Assembly (NCBI GenBank): GCA_050946935.1
Contig: JBMNVR010000005.1
Location: forward strand, 37,394-101,393
Source: UQRS01 sp050946935
GTDB lineage: Bacteria; Bacillota; Clostridia; Oscillospirales; Acutalibacteraceae
Length of the DNA: 64,000 bases
Reading direction: 5' to 3'
The notes below the pieces were generated by a model. It saw only the letters and a list, made by a program, of their open reading frames with translations. It was not told the DNA's origin and ran no database searches. A program made the translations under genes and the position numbers. Below, one piece after another: positions 33,290-42,158 of this stretch. The first letter of the stretch is position 1. The number at the start of each line of letters is the position of its first letter.

Positions 33290-33552
33290 ACTGCTGCCTC
33301 CTTATTTTTACGCGTTTCACGAATACCGCGCCTTTTGAAAGCTTCTTGAATTGCCCGCTGTGCGATTTCAGCGCTATAACGCGGTCGCAAGTTCTTGTCT
33401 TCTTCATTGGCATATCCGCGCTTCAATTCGTTGTATATCGTCGCGGTGTGTACCTTCAGTTTCAAAGCAATGTCGGCAGGGCGTTCGCCCGCTCCGTACA
33501 TCTTTTCGATCTGCCTCCTGTCCTCATAGGTTAAGTATCTGTATTTGTTCAT
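33286..33552 (-). CDS. HTH DNA-binding protein (IS30-type HTH)
   Basis: 88 aa. YLTYEDRRQIEKMYGAGERP and ADIALKLKVHTATIYNELKRG form an HTH like the N-terminus of IS30-family transposases; here it is a free-standing small protein, as seen in phages and ICEs. It may regulate the operon. AAAGGAAG precedes the ATG. Second gene of the operon. Confidence 0.7.
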   Translation of the reverse strand: MNKYRYLTYEDRRQIEKMYGAGERPADIALKLKVHTATIYNELKRGYANEEDKNLRPRYSAEIAQRAIQEAFKRRGIRETRKNKEAAV

Positions 33553-33556
33553 TTTT

Positions 33557-33764
33557 TTACTTCCTTTCGGCTTCCAATGATAACCACCATTCGGGATTGT
33601 TTCATTTGTCTTCGTGCGGGCAGTTTTCGTCGCAATTTTCCGACGGGCAATTCTTGCAGAATGCTTTATAAAAAGCTTTGTCCCACGGCCCCCTCTAAAA
33701 TTTGAAGGGAAGAAAGAAATGATAAGGTTTTCCCGCTTTTCGTAATTCTTTCAAATTCTGTCAT
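33557..33764 (-). pseudogene. Decayed Cys-rich phage protein gene
   Basis: From ATG 33764 (GGAGGT upstream) reads MTEFERITKSGKTLSF and SSLQILEG; the +1 frame continues GPWDKAFYKAFCKNCPSENC and DENCPHEDK, a TGA stop at 33602-33604, then NNPEWWLSLEAERK to the TAA at 33557. Removing one G from the GGGGG run near the junction and reading TGA as CGA restores one 68-codon gene of a common Cys-rich phage family (ending NPEWWL). Two independent lesions make genuine decay likely. Confidence 0.68.
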
Positions 33765-33781
33765 TTTTCGACCTCCAAAAC

Positions 33782-33833
33782 AAAAAAATAAATGCGATCG
33801 GTGCGCCCAAAATAGGGCGATTACCTTTCGCAT
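33782..33833 (-). terminator. Terminator upstream of the prophage-type operon
   Basis: Nested stems (ATGCGA/TCGCAT, GGT/ACC, CGCCC/GGGCG) ending in TTTATTTTTTT on the minus strand. It lies between the IS200 remnant and the operon's first gene. Confidence 0.78.
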
Positions 33834-33846
33834 TTCATAATACAAT

Positions 33847-34131
33847 TTATACGAAAATCATTAAACTGCTTTTTCCCTTGAGGTATCCCATAAACTGTGC
33901 TATACTTATATGCGGTGGATTACTAACCAGCATATGTATGTGATCTGGGCATGCCTCTGCCCCTATTATTACCGCATCTTTTTGTTCGCATAACTTTCTC
34001 AGTATCTCGCCTATATCTCTTTTTATCTGCCCGTATGTTTCTTTCCTACGGAATTTTGGTGCAAAAACTATATGGTACTGACACCTGTATTTTGAGTGGG
34101 CGCTGCTTTTTATCTCATTATTTCCATTCAT
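33847..34131 (-). pseudogene. tnpA: Truncated IS200/IS605 transposase TnpA
   Basis: 94 codons: KYRCQYHIVFAPKFRRKETY, KLCEQKDAVIIGAEACPDHI, HMLVSNPPHISIAQFMGYLK, then a stop right after SLMIF. Y1 transposases need about 130-150 aa; the HUH motif (DHIHM) is present but the downstream catalytic Tyr helix is missing. AGGAGG precedes the ATG and a TATAAT lies near 34180. Inactive. Confidence 0.86.
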
Positions 34132-34313
34132 TTGAATTACCTCCTGTATTTTTGTAATGCGGTTGCCAAACCATTACTATTATACAAGAGGTTCTTCTTT
34201 TATCTACAGTCTTTTTGGGCTTAGCTTCGCCTCGCCCTTTTTGTTGTAGCTTCGCTCGTTTTATTCTCCCCCGGTAGAGCCAAGGGACTTTCCCACGTCT
34301 AAAGACGCCATAT
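34132..34313. other. IS200 left-end region
   Basis: Contains the tnpA promoter (minus, extended -10 TATAAT near 34180) and GC-rich direct/inverted short repeats (GCTTCGCC, GCTTCGCTCG) of the kind found at IS200/IS605 ends. No gene. Confidence 0.4.
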
Positions 34314-34358
34314 ATAAAAAACGGACGGGACGTCTTAAAAAACGTCCCGTCCGTTTTA
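34314..34358 (-). terminator. Terminator of the Na/Pi cotransporter gene
   Basis: ACGGACGGGACGT (34321-34333) pairs with ACGTCCCGTCCGT (34342-34354), with a T-run on the minus strand. Confidence 0.9.
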
Positions 34359-34376
34359 TCTGCATATATATGATTT

Positions 34377-36158
34377 TTATCCCGGTAAAAGGCCGTTCTC
34401 CTCCGGCAGAGCGTACTTGCCAAGGTAGCTGTCATACTCCGCCGTGAAAGCCGGATGCCCGGAGGTTTTCACTTCATTCAGATATACATGGGTGTCAAAC
34501 GCGTTTTCCTTCACCTGAATCATACAGACCGCGATGTTGGAACAATGGTCGGATACCCGCTCATAATTATTTAAAATATCCGAGAAAATAAATCCCAACT
34601 CAATGGTGCAGTCCTTATTCTGCAAACGGCCGATGTGGCGGGTTTTTACTTCAGAGATCAGGAGGTCGATCACCTGCTCAAGCGGCTCCACCCGGACGGC
34701 GAGGCCAACATCGCCCGTTTCGAACGCGGCGACGGTGATCTCCAGAATCTCACACAAAGCATCGGTGATGACCTTCAGCTCGTTCACCGCGTAGTGGGAG
34801 AAGCGCACCCCTTTGGTATGCATCTCTTTCGCAACATGGACAATGTTGACCGCATGGTCGCCGATTCGTTCAAAATCCCCAATGGTATGCAAAAGCTTGA
34901 AAATTTCATGGCTGTCGTTGTCCGACAGTTCCCGGCCGCTCAGCTTGACCAGACAGGTGCCCAGCTCGTCCTCATACATATCAATCTTTTTTTCATTTTT
35001 TAAGATGCGTTCGGCCGATTTGGAGCTATAGGTCTGCATCAGGGAAATCGCTTCCAGCATGGTGTCCCGCGCCAGTTTGGCCATCCGGACGGTCGCGTTG
35101 CGACTCTCCGCCACGGCGAAGGAAGGCGTGTTGAGCAGCCGCTGGTCGATCAGGGTGTATTTCTCCTTATCCCGGCCGTCCGATTTGTCCGGAACAGTGA
35201 GGAGAGCCAGCTTCTCCAACTGCATGGTGAAAGGCAGGAGCAGCGCGGTGGTGAGCACGTTGAAAGCACTGTGCAAAAATGCGATCGAAACCGGGCTGAC
35301 CGCCTTGTCCATAAAAGAAAAATCGAAAACGGCATTGAGCCCGAAAAACGCGCAGAGGCCGATCGCCGTACCGATAAGGTTGAAGTAAATGTGAACCACG
35401 GCGACCCGTTTGGCATTCTTGTTGACCCCGATACTGGAAAGCAGGGCAGTCACGCAGGTACCGATATTCTGCCCCATGACGATAGGCAGCGCCATGCCGT
35501 AGGTCAGCCCTCCGGTCATGGAGATCGCCTGCAATACGCCGACCGAAGCCGCCGAGCTTTGGATCACACCGGTAAAGACCGCTCCAACCGCAACGCCAAG
35601 CAAAGGATTTGCAAACGCGGTCAGCATAGATTGAAACTCCGGCAGATCGGCCAGCGGACTGACCGAGTCGCTCATAAACGTCATGCCGGTCATGAGTATG
35701 GAAAAACCGACCAAAATGGTACCCACATCTTTTTTGCGATTGCTTTTGGCAGCCATGATCAGAACGATGCCAATCAGCGCAATAACGGGCGAGAACGAGG
35801 TTGGCTTCAGCAACCGGATGAAGACATTATCACTTTCGATTCCGGAAAGGCTGAGCAGCCAGGAAGTCAGCGTGGTGCCAATATTTGAACCCATGATAAC
35901 GCCGATGGTTTGTCCCAATTGCATGATGCCGGAATTGACCAGGCCGACCAACATGACCGTCATGGCGGAGGAGGATTGTATAGCAATGGTGATTCCCGCT
36001 CCGAGAAGCAGACTTTTAAACCGATTGGACGTCATCTGTTTAAGCGTGTGCTCAAGCCGGCCGCCGGCAACCTTCTCCAATCCGCTGGACATGACGTGCA
36101 TACCATACAGAAAAAAGGCCAGACCCCCGAACAGTGTAAACACCGAAAAGATATCCAT
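34377..36158 (-). CDS. Na/Pi cotransporter family protein with PhoU-like domain
   Basis: 593 aa. N-terminal Na/Pi symporter with two repeats (GLEKVAGGRLEHTLKQMT, then the signature QSSSAMTVMLVGLVNSG at about 61-77, and QSSAASVGVLQAISM near 195), about eight membrane helices, and a C-terminal PhoU-like helical domain from residue 350 (RILKNEKKIDMYEDELG, HTIGDFERIGDHAVNIV). It likely imports phosphate with sodium; the PhoU part suggests feedback control. Own promoter at 36343. Confidence 0.93.
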   Translation of the reverse strand: MDIFSVFTLFGGLAFFLYGMHVMSSGLEKVAGGRLEHTLKQMTSNRFKSLLLGAGITIAIQSSSAMTVMLVGLVNSGIMQLGQTIGVIMGSNIGTTLTSWLLSLSGIESDNVFIRLLKPTSFSPVIALIGIVLIMAAKSNRKKDVGTILVGFSILMTGMTFMSDSVSPLADLPEFQSMLTAFANPLLGVAVGAVFTGVIQSSAASVGVLQAISMTGGLTYGMALPIVMGQNIGTCVTALLSSIGVNKNAKRVAVVHIYFNLIGTAIGLCAFFGLNAVFDFSFMDKAVSPVSIAFLHSAFNVLTTALLLPFTMQLEKLALLTVPDKSDGRDKEKYTLIDQRLLNTPSFAVAESRNATVRMAKLARDTMLEAISLMQTYSSKSAERILKNEKKIDMYEDELGTCLVKLSGRELSDNDSHEIFKLLHTIGDFERIGDHAVNIVHVAKEMHTKGVRFSHYAVNELKVITDALCEILEITVAAFETGDVGLAVRVEPLEQVIDLLISEVKTRHIGRLQNKDCTIELGFIFSDILNNYERVSDHCSNIAVCMIQVKENAFDTHVYLNEVKTSGHPAFTAEYDSYLGKYALPEENGLLPG

Positions 36159-36252
36159 GCACTGCCTCCTATTCCGCTTCCAAATGTAAGATGCAAACTA
36201 CAAAATACAAGGGCGATATGTTTGTAGGTGCGTTCTATATAGAAGCACCATA

Positions 36253-36290
36253 CAAAAAAAGAGCTGTGACGCAAAAGACCTGCGCGCAGC
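36253..36290 (-). terminator. Terminator-like hairpin in the Na/Pi leader
   Basis: Stem GCTGCG/CGC with GCG/TGCAGC around a 9-nt loop, followed by TCTTTTTTT on the minus strand, lying between the promoter and the gene. A second palindrome (GGTGC g TTCTATATAGAA GCACC) follows at 36226-36248. Confidence 0.55.
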
Positions 36291-36342
36291 ATAATAAAAT
36301 ATTGTAGCTGTCAACCAAAGGGTTCTTTACCCGAGCAATTTT

Positions 36343-36371
36343 ATTGTATTCGTTTTTGAGATTTTTGTCAA
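36343..36371 (-). promoter_or_regulatory. Sigma-A promoter of the Na/Pi gene
   Basis: Minus strand TTGACA, 17-nt spacer, TACAAT; about 180 nt before the start codon. The remainder of the 36372-36684 gap shows no gene. Confidence 0.68.
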
Positions 36372-36684
36372 TCCAAATTCGCTGAAAATTCGTATCCTGT
36401 CGAAAGAGCGTTTGCAATCGGTCGCGGAGAAATAAGCGTCCTGACCGACAAATAAAAACGGCGCCGCCGGAAGGACACTACGCCGTGGGGTGTTTTGGTG
36501 GTTTTAGGCGCCTCCCGTGTATATATACGCCAACCCGGCAAATTGAACAGGGAGTAACAGCAGTTTTAAACACGTCAAGGGTGGTGCATCCGATTGTGCC
36601 AATGCAGCCGTGATATTTCAGGAATTTGAACACACAATTCCGGAAACGCTTCTTAGAATACAAATTCAATATGATTTGATAGCC

Positions 36685-36726
36685 AAAAAAACAGGGATAT
36701 TAACAAACGTTTGTTAATATCCCTGT
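36685..36726 (-). terminator. Terminator of the repeat/dockerin gene
   Basis: A 36-nt perfect palindrome (36691-36726) followed on the minus strand by seven U; 18 nt after the stop codon. Confidence 0.88.
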
Positions 36727-36744
36727 TCTGTATCTTATTGGTAT

Positions 36745-37866
36745 TTACGCACCGGCAACGATCAAGGCGCGCAGTGCCACAACGTCCGAAACGGTCAGAA
36801 TGGCATCCGTATCATCCAGATTGCCCGCAGCAAACTCACGGTCGGTAGAGCTTCCGGCAACGATGAGCTTGCGCAACTCAACCACATCGGAAACGGTAAC
36901 CTTGCCGTCCCCGTCAACATCGCCAAGCTTAACCCTAAGTTCTTCAATCTTTGCTTCGGCGTCGGTCAAAGTCTTCAGATTATCGGCGCTGACCAAAGCC
37001 TTCTGCGCGTCGGTCAAAGCGTCATATGCGGCCCGGACAGCCTTTACATCATCTTCCTGATCGAGAGACGTAATCTCTCCCAGCGCGGCAATCTGATCTT
37101 CGACAGCCTTTGCGGCGGCCTTGTCAGCCTCTTCCGCTTTGAGATCAACGATCTTCTGCTCAGCAGCGGTCAGCGTCTCGTAATTGGTAACCAAAGCCTT
37201 CTGCGCGTCGGTCAAAGCGTCATACGCGGTCCGGGCGGCCTTTACATCATCTTCCTGATCGAGAGACGTAATCTCGCCCAGCGCGGCAATCTGATCTGTA
37301 ACAGCCTTTGCGGCGGCCTTGTCGGCCTCTTCCGCTTTGAGATCAATGATCTTCTGCTCAGCAGCGGTCAGCGTCTCGTAATTGGTAACCAAAGCCTTCT
37401 GCGCGTCGGTCAAAGCGTCATACGCGGTCCGGGCGGCCTTTACATCATCTTCCTTCTCCAACGTGACGGTGCCCAAGGCGGCGATCGTGTCAATCACACC
37501 TTTAGCGGCGGTCAAATCAACAATTTTGGCTTCCGCATCCTGCAAAGTGGCATAGTTGGATACATATGATTTCTGCAGATCGGTCAAAATGTCATACGCG
37601 GCCCGGGCGGCCTCAACATCCGTCTTCTGGTCGAGAGACGTAATCTCGCCCAACGCGGCAATCTTATCAATAACAGGCTGTGCAATGGTATCGGGGAAAT
37701 CGTCCTCTCCGTCAATAATCGGACCATCTCCGTCGATCAGGCCGGAATAAGCGTCGTTTGCGTCGAATACTCCGCCATCTCCATCGATAATTGCGGCGGA
37801 CGCTGGAAAGGCGAAACAGCTTATCACAAGCGTTCCAGCTAATAAAAAGCTGACCATCTTCTTCAT
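36745..37866 (-). CDS. Secreted repeat protein with C-terminal dockerin
   Basis: 373 aa. Signal peptide (SFLLAGTLVISCFAFPASA), an Asp/Gly-rich linker with IDGDGG repeats, four FIVAR-like helical repeats of about 66 aa (pattern IAALGEITSLDQxxDV and AYDALTDAQKALVTNYETL), and a type I dockerin-like pair of calcium loops (GDVDGDGKVTVSDVVELRK, ILTVSDVVALR). No catalytic domain is visible, so it may be a structural or adhesion subunit anchored to a cohesin scaffold. GGAGGT precedes the ATG at 37866. No cohesin gene is in the window. Confidence 0.85.
   Translation of the reverse strand: MKKMVSFLLAGTLVISCFAFPASAAIIDGDGGVFDANDAYSGLIDGDGPIIDGEDDFPDTIAQPVIDKIAALGEITSLDQKTDVEAARAAYDILTDLQKSYVSNYATLQDAEAKIVDLTAAKGVIDTIAALGTVTLEKEDDVKAARTAYDALTDAQKALVTNYETLTAAEQKIIDLKAEEADKAAAKAVTDQIAALGEITSLDQEDDVKAARTAYDALTDAQKALVTNYETLTAAEQKIVDLKAEEADKAAAKAVEDQIAALGEITSLDQEDDVKAVRAAYDALTDAQKALVSADNLKTLTDAEAKIEELRVKLGDVDGDGKVTVSDVVELRKLIVAGSSTDREFAAGNLDDTDAILTVSDVVALRALIVAGA
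37050..37445. repeat. Two near-identical 198-bp coding repeats
   Basis: Consecutive copies of 198 bp (66 codons) inside the dockerin gene, differing by only a few bases. The other two repeats in the gene are more diverged, so this pair is a recent duplication or conversion. Confidence 0.85.
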
Positions 37867-37905
37867 GATTTTTACCTCCATAACGCTAAATTTTGGCTCT
37901 AATTT

Positions 37906-37934
37906 ATATTAGCACAGTTAGAAATGAAATACAA
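37906..37934 (-). promoter_or_regulatory. Promoter of the repeat/dockerin gene
   Basis: Minus strand TTGTAT, 17-nt spacer, TGC-TAATAT (extended -10). About 35 nt from the start codon. The rest of the 37935-38165 gap shows no gene. Confidence 0.65.
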
Positions 37935-38165
37935 TATCTAAAATTATTTCTTGAAAAATTGTGTTACTTTGCACAAAAAAAGTGCTTCTTAATTGTAATC
38001 TATCCATATAGTGGCACGCATCGGCAGTCCAACCACATGGGATTGTGGACAAAGGGCCTGTTTTCAACCGTTGGTTTTGCACAAAACACACCTTAAATAT
38101 GCCCCGCGTTTAAAACCTTTTAAAAAAACAGGATACCCCGATCTGAAATTTTCTTTTTAAACAGG

Positions 38166-38206
38166 CCAAAAAGCCACCGCAAATTCTTTCTGCGGCGGCT
38201 TTTTGG
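38166..38206 (-). terminator. Terminator of hppA
   Basis: CCAAAAAGCC-CCGCA stem, loop, TGCGG-GGCTTTTTGG. On the minus RNA the one mismatch becomes a G-U pair, and a U-run follows; about 5 nt after the stop. Confidence 0.82.
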
Positions 38207-38209
38207 GGT

Positions 38210-40297
38210 TTACATAAAGCTGAATTTGACCACCACACCGGCAAAAACGATCGAGACCATCGACAGCAATTTGATCAGGATATTGATCGACGGGCCAGAG
38301 GTATCCTTAAGCGGATCGCCGACGGTGTCGCCGACCACGGCAGCCTTGTGATTATCACTGCCCTTGCCGCCGAGGTTGCCGGCTTCGATATATTTTTTCG
38401 CGTTGTCCCACGCACCGCCCGAGTTGGACATCAGAATCGCCAGCAGGAAACCGGTTACCGTCGCACCGGCCAGCAGGCCCGCCACACCGTTGATGCCGAG
38501 AATCAGGCCGACAACCACCGGCGTAACAACCGCAATCAAAGTGGGTACAATCATCTCCTTTAGCGCGGAGGAGGTACACAGCCCGACGCAGCGTTCGTAA
38601 TCCGGCTTGGCGATTCCTTCCATCAGTCCGGCAATCTCCCGAAACTGGCGGCGAACTTCGACCACAATGCTCTGGGCCGCCTTGCCGACCGACTCCATGG
38701 TCAGCGCAGCAAAGACGAACGGCAGACAGGCGCCGATAAATAAGCCGATCAGAACCTGCGGATTCATAATATTCAGGTTAAATTCACCGCCGAGCCCCTC
38801 CACCTTGGTTTTGTAGGAGGCGATCAAGGCCAGCGCGGTCAGCGCGGCCGAGCCGATGGCAAATCCCTTGCCGGTTGCGGCGGTCGTGTTGCCCAGACTG
38901 TCCAGCGCGTCGGTGCGGCGGCGTACCTCCGGGTCGAGGCCGGCCATCTCAGCAATACCGCCGGCGTTGTCGGCCACCGGGCCGTAAGCGTCGGTCGCCA
39001 GCGTGATCCCAAGGGTGGACAGCATTCCGACGGCCGAAATGGCGATACCGTAGAGGCCGAGCGCCGGATTGTCGATAGTGCCGCCCGATACGAAGAACGA
39101 AATTAAAACCGAAGCCGCAATAATCAGCACCGGGACAAAGGTCGACATCATGCCGAGCGAAAGGCCGCTGATAATCAGGGTGGCCGCGCCGGTTTTAGAG
39201 GACTCGGCCAGCTTGCGGGTCGGTTTGTAGGAATCGGATGTAAAATATTCGGTCGAGACGCCGATCAAAACCCCGGCCACCAGGCCAGATAAAATGGCGC
39301 CGTAAATGCCGAGGAATTCCTTTCCGAGCATGGTCCAGACCAACGGGAAGGAGGCGATGGCAATGGCGACGGCACTGAAATAGGTACCGCGGCGCAGCGC
39401 CTTGAGCAGGGTTTTCTGATCGGTATTCTCCCCCGTGCGGACGAGGAAAGTACCGATGATGGAGGCGATTACACCCAGCGCCGCCATTACCATGGGAATG
39501 GTCACGGCGCGGATGCCGTCGACGCTGTCGATGGTCGAGAAAGCGGCTACCCCCAGCGCAGAGGCCGAGATGATCGACCCGACATACGACTCATACAAAT
39601 CGGCGCCCATACCGGCGACGTCACCTACGTTGTCCCCCACGTTGTCGGCAATGACAGCCGGGTTGCGGGGATCATCCTCCGGAATGCCGGCCTCCACCTT
39701 GCCGACCAGGTCGGCGCCGACGTCGGCCGCCTTGGTGAAAACGCCGCCGCCCACACGGGCAAACAGCGCCATCGAAGAGGCACCCATCCCGAAGGTCAGC
39801 ATGGCGCCCGTAATCTCCTCAATCGGGAGCTTGAAAACCAGCTTGAGCAGAAAATACCAGATCGAAAGGTCCAGAAGGCCAAGGCCGACAACCGTAAAGC
39901 CCATAACCGAACCGGCTGAGAAGGCGACCCGGAGGCCGCGGTTCAGCCCCTCCCTCGCGGCGTTGGCCGTGCGTGCATTGGCCGCCGTGGCAATCTTCAT
40001 CCCAATAAAGCCCGAAAGGCCGGAGAAAAAGCCGCCGGTCACAAAGGCAAAGGGAACGAACGGCGTCAACAGGTTGGCAAACGCCATAACGCCGAGAATG
40101 ACGAACATCACAGCAAAAAAGATAAGAACTACCGCGTATTGCCGCTTGAGATAAGCCGAGGCCCCCTTGCTGATGGCGCTCGAAATCTCGGTCATTTTGC
40201 TGTTTCCGGTCGAATAGCCAAGTAGCTTTTTGGCCGTATACAGGACAAAAAGCAACGCAATAACAGCCGCAACCGGCGTCAAGATCATCAAATCCAT
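38210..40297 (-). CDS. hppA: Membrane-bound K+-dependent pyrophosphatase
   Basis: 695 aa, about 16 membrane helices; hydrolyses pyrophosphate to pump H+ or Na+. Substrate-binding DVGADLVGKVEAGIPEDDPR followed by NPAVIADNVGDNVGDVAGMG are the hallmark. GNTTAATGKG carries Ala where K+-independent enzymes carry Lys, which predicts a K+-dependent enzyme; those of anaerobes often pump Na+. AAGGGGAG precedes ATG 40297. Monocistronic. Typical of fermentative Clostridia that use pyrophosphate energy. Confidence 0.96.
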   Translation of the reverse strand: MDLMILTPVAAVIALLFVLYTAKKLLGYSTGNSKMTEISSAISKGASAYLKRQYAVVLIFFAVMFVILGVMAFANLLTPFVPFAFVTGGFFSGLSGFIGMKIATAANARTANAAREGLNRGLRVAFSAGSVMGFTVVGLGLLDLSIWYFLLKLVFKLPIEEITGAMLTFGMGASSMALFARVGGGVFTKAADVGADLVGKVEAGIPEDDPRNPAVIADNVGDNVGDVAGMGADLYESYVGSIISASALGVAAFSTIDSVDGIRAVTIPMVMAALGVIASIIGTFLVRTGENTDQKTLLKALRRGTYFSAVAIAIASFPLVWTMLGKEFLGIYGAILSGLVAGVLIGVSTEYFTSDSYKPTRKLAESSKTGAATLIISGLSLGMMSTFVPVLIIAASVLISFFVSGGTIDNPALGLYGIAISAVGMLSTLGITLATDAYGPVADNAGGIAEMAGLDPEVRRRTDALDSLGNTTAATGKGFAIGSAALTALALIASYKTKVEGLGGEFNLNIMNPQVLIGLFIGACLPFVFAALTMESVGKAAQSIVVEVRRQFREIAGLMEGIAKPDYERCVGLCTSSALKEMIVPTLIAVVTPVVVGLILGINGVAGLLAGATVTGFLLAILMSNSGGAWDNAKKYIEAGNLGGKGSDNHKAAVVGDTVGDPLKDTSGPSINILIKLLSMVSIVFAGVVVKFSFM

Positions 40298-40411
40298 ATC
40301 CGACTCCCCTTTTCCCAAATTATTGTAAAAATATTGTACCGTCCTTCGGTAAAAAATACAAGTTTATTTTGGAAAATAAAAAAATTTTTATGCGGAATAT
40401 CCGGCAAAGCT

Positions 40412-41347
40412 CTATCCTCTCGACACCAACTGGGCCGCCGACAGCAAAAGCGGCATGGTCAGCGCCGACAAAAGTGTCGAGACCGAGATAATCCGCGCGC
40501 CGCAGTCGGTATCCCCGCCGAACTTTTCGGCAAACATGGTGGCGTTGGCCGCCGTCGGCGCACAGGCCGGCAGCATACAGGCCAGAAAAACCGTCCCCGG
40601 CACCGGGAGCAGACGCAGCAAAAAAAGCGCCAGCAGCGGCACCACCAGCAGCCGGAGTAAGGATGCCAGCAAAACCTGGCCGTCCCCCTTTTGCAGCCGC
40701 AGCACGGTTCCGGCCATAAAATAACCGATCACCAACATGGCAATCGGGGTGTTGAGGTCGGCCAGATACCCAACCGATCGGGCAATCACCTCCGGTATCG
40801 GGATTCCCAACAGGAACAGAGGCAAACCGACAGCTACTCCAATCGTCCCGGGATTCAAAACGGCCTTGCGCACTGACATTCTGCCCCCGGGAAAGAGAGC
40901 GACACCGACGGTCCAGATGACAACGTTGTGCACAACGACATAGATCGAGACGAGAAAAACCCCCTCCGGCCCGAAAAGGGCGTCGGCCAGCGGAAGCGAC
41001 ATAAATCCGCAGTTGGAGAAGATAACCCCCAGCCGGAGGATAGCCTTCTTCTCCGACGCCGCGCGGCGGAACACCGGCATCGCGACCGCGATACCCACCA
41101 AATGTACCAACAGGGCGCTGCCGGCCATAATCGCAAGGGAGGCCATCCGCTCCCCCGTATACTCCATCTGCAAAAAGGCGTTGATAATCACCGCCGGCGT
41201 TACGATGTAAAGCAGCAGATTGACCATCTGCGCCGAACCGCTTTCCCCGATCAGATGGATTTTAGCGGCGATGAAGCCGACCGCCATCAGAACAAAGAGG
41301 ATCAAAACCTGTGTGCCGACGCTGCCGGCATAAGACCAAAAACTCAT
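40412..41347 (-). CDS. AEC (auxin efflux carrier) family transporter
   Basis: 311 aa, about ten membrane helices in two halves: QVLILFVLMAVGFIAAK, LGVIFSNCGFMSLPLADALF (a conserved Asn/Gly/Pro-rich break), GIAVGLPLF-type and PLLALFLLRLLPVPGTV, and CAPTAANATMFAEKFGG near the end. Bacterial members move malate or other organic acids. It starts 19 nt after tatD on the same strand, so probably co-transcribed; the pairing has no clear meaning. Confidence 0.86.
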   Translation of the reverse strand: MSFWSYAGSVGTQVLILFVLMAVGFIAAKIHLIGESGSAQMVNLLLYIVTPAVIINAFLQMEYTGERMASLAIMAGSALLVHLVGIAVAMPVFRRAASEKKAILRLGVIFSNCGFMSLPLADALFGPEGVFLVSIYVVVHNVVIWTVGVALFPGGRMSVRKAVLNPGTIGVAVGLPLFLLGIPIPEVIARSVGYLADLNTPIAMLVIGYFMAGTVLRLQKGDGQVLLASLLRLLVVPLLALFLLRLLPVPGTVFLACMLPACAPTAANATMFAEKFGGDTDCGARIISVSTLLSALTMPLLLSAAQLVSRG

Positions 41348-41366
41348 TTTATCCGTCTCTTTTCTT

Positions 41367-42158
41367 TTATATTCCGAACAGAAGCCTGGTATTCTCCCCA
41401 CACTGAAAAATCAGCTCGTCCCTCGAAACGCCGCGCATTTCCGCAATGGTTTCAGCCGTTACGGGAATATGGGTAGAGTCGCATCGTTTCCCCCTGTAGG
41501 GAACCGGCGTCATATAGGGGGCGTCGGTCTCAAGCAACAGGCGGTCGGAGGGAACCATCCGGGCAACCTCAACCGGCTTGCGGGCGTTCTTAAAGGTGAC
41601 CGCACCGCCAAGCCCGATGTACATGCCAATCCGCAGGGTGCGCTCGGCCAGCTCCACGCTGCCCGAAAAGCAGTGCACCACCCCGCGCGGCCGGTATTTT
41701 TCAAGCAGGCTGATCATATCGCCGTGCGCCTCCCGGTCGTGAATCACCACCGGCAACGTCAGCTCGGCCGCAAGCTGAAGCTGGGCCTCCAAAAGGGAAA
41801 TCTGCGCCTCTCTCGGAGAAAAATCATAGTGATAGTCCAACCCGATTTCCCCAATCGCGACCGCTTTCGGATGGGCAGCCAGCTCCCGTAGCCGGGGGAC
41901 AAAATCGGCCGGCACGTCGGCTGCCTCATGCGGATGTATGCCCACCGCGGCGTAAATATAGTCGTATTTCTCCGCCAGACGGAGGCTGACCTCACTCGAT
42001 GCAAGATCACTGCCGCAGTTGATAACGCCGCAGATTCCCCGCGCCGGCAGCGCGCCCAGCAGCGCCTCCCGGTCGGGATCAAACGCTTGGTCATCGTAAT
42101 GCGCGTGAGAGTCGAAAACAATCCGCCCCGAAAGGGGCTGTTCATATTCCGCAAACAT
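41367..42158 (-). CDS. tatD: TatD family metal-dependent hydrolase
   Basis: 263 aa. Metal-binding FDSHAHYDDQAFD at 15-27, GIHPHEA, GEIGLDYHYD, IHDREAH, VVHCFSG and LLETDAPYM are all in order, the usual TatD/YcfH nuclease motifs. In this family members act as 3'-5' exonucleases or D-aminoacyl-tRNA-related hydrolases. AGGAGGAA sets the ATG; the gap of 225 nt to tadA holds no gene. Confidence 0.95.
   Translation of the reverse strand: MFAEYEQPLSGRIVFDSHAHYDDQAFDPDREALLGALPARGICGVINCGSDLASSEVSLRLAEKYDYIYAAVGIHPHEAADVPADFVPRLRELAAHPKAVAIGEIGLDYHYDFSPREAQISLLEAQLQLAAELTLPVVIHDREAHGDMISLLEKYRPRGVVHCFSGSVELAERTLRIGMYIGLGGAVTFKNARKPVEVARMVPSDRLLLETDAPYMTPVPYRGKRCDSTHIPVTAETIAEMRGVSRDELIFQCGENTRLLFGI

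Noticed and set aside
33557..33764. Stop-codon recoding (TGA read through) in the phage operon
   Set aside because: A separate frameshift in the same gene and normal TGA stops in neighbouring genes make simple decay the better explanation.
37050..37445. Regular repeats suggesting a CRISPR array
   Set aside because: The 198-bp unit is in frame and codes for 66-aa protein repeats; there are no spacers. No CRISPR array or cas gene is seen anywhere in the window.
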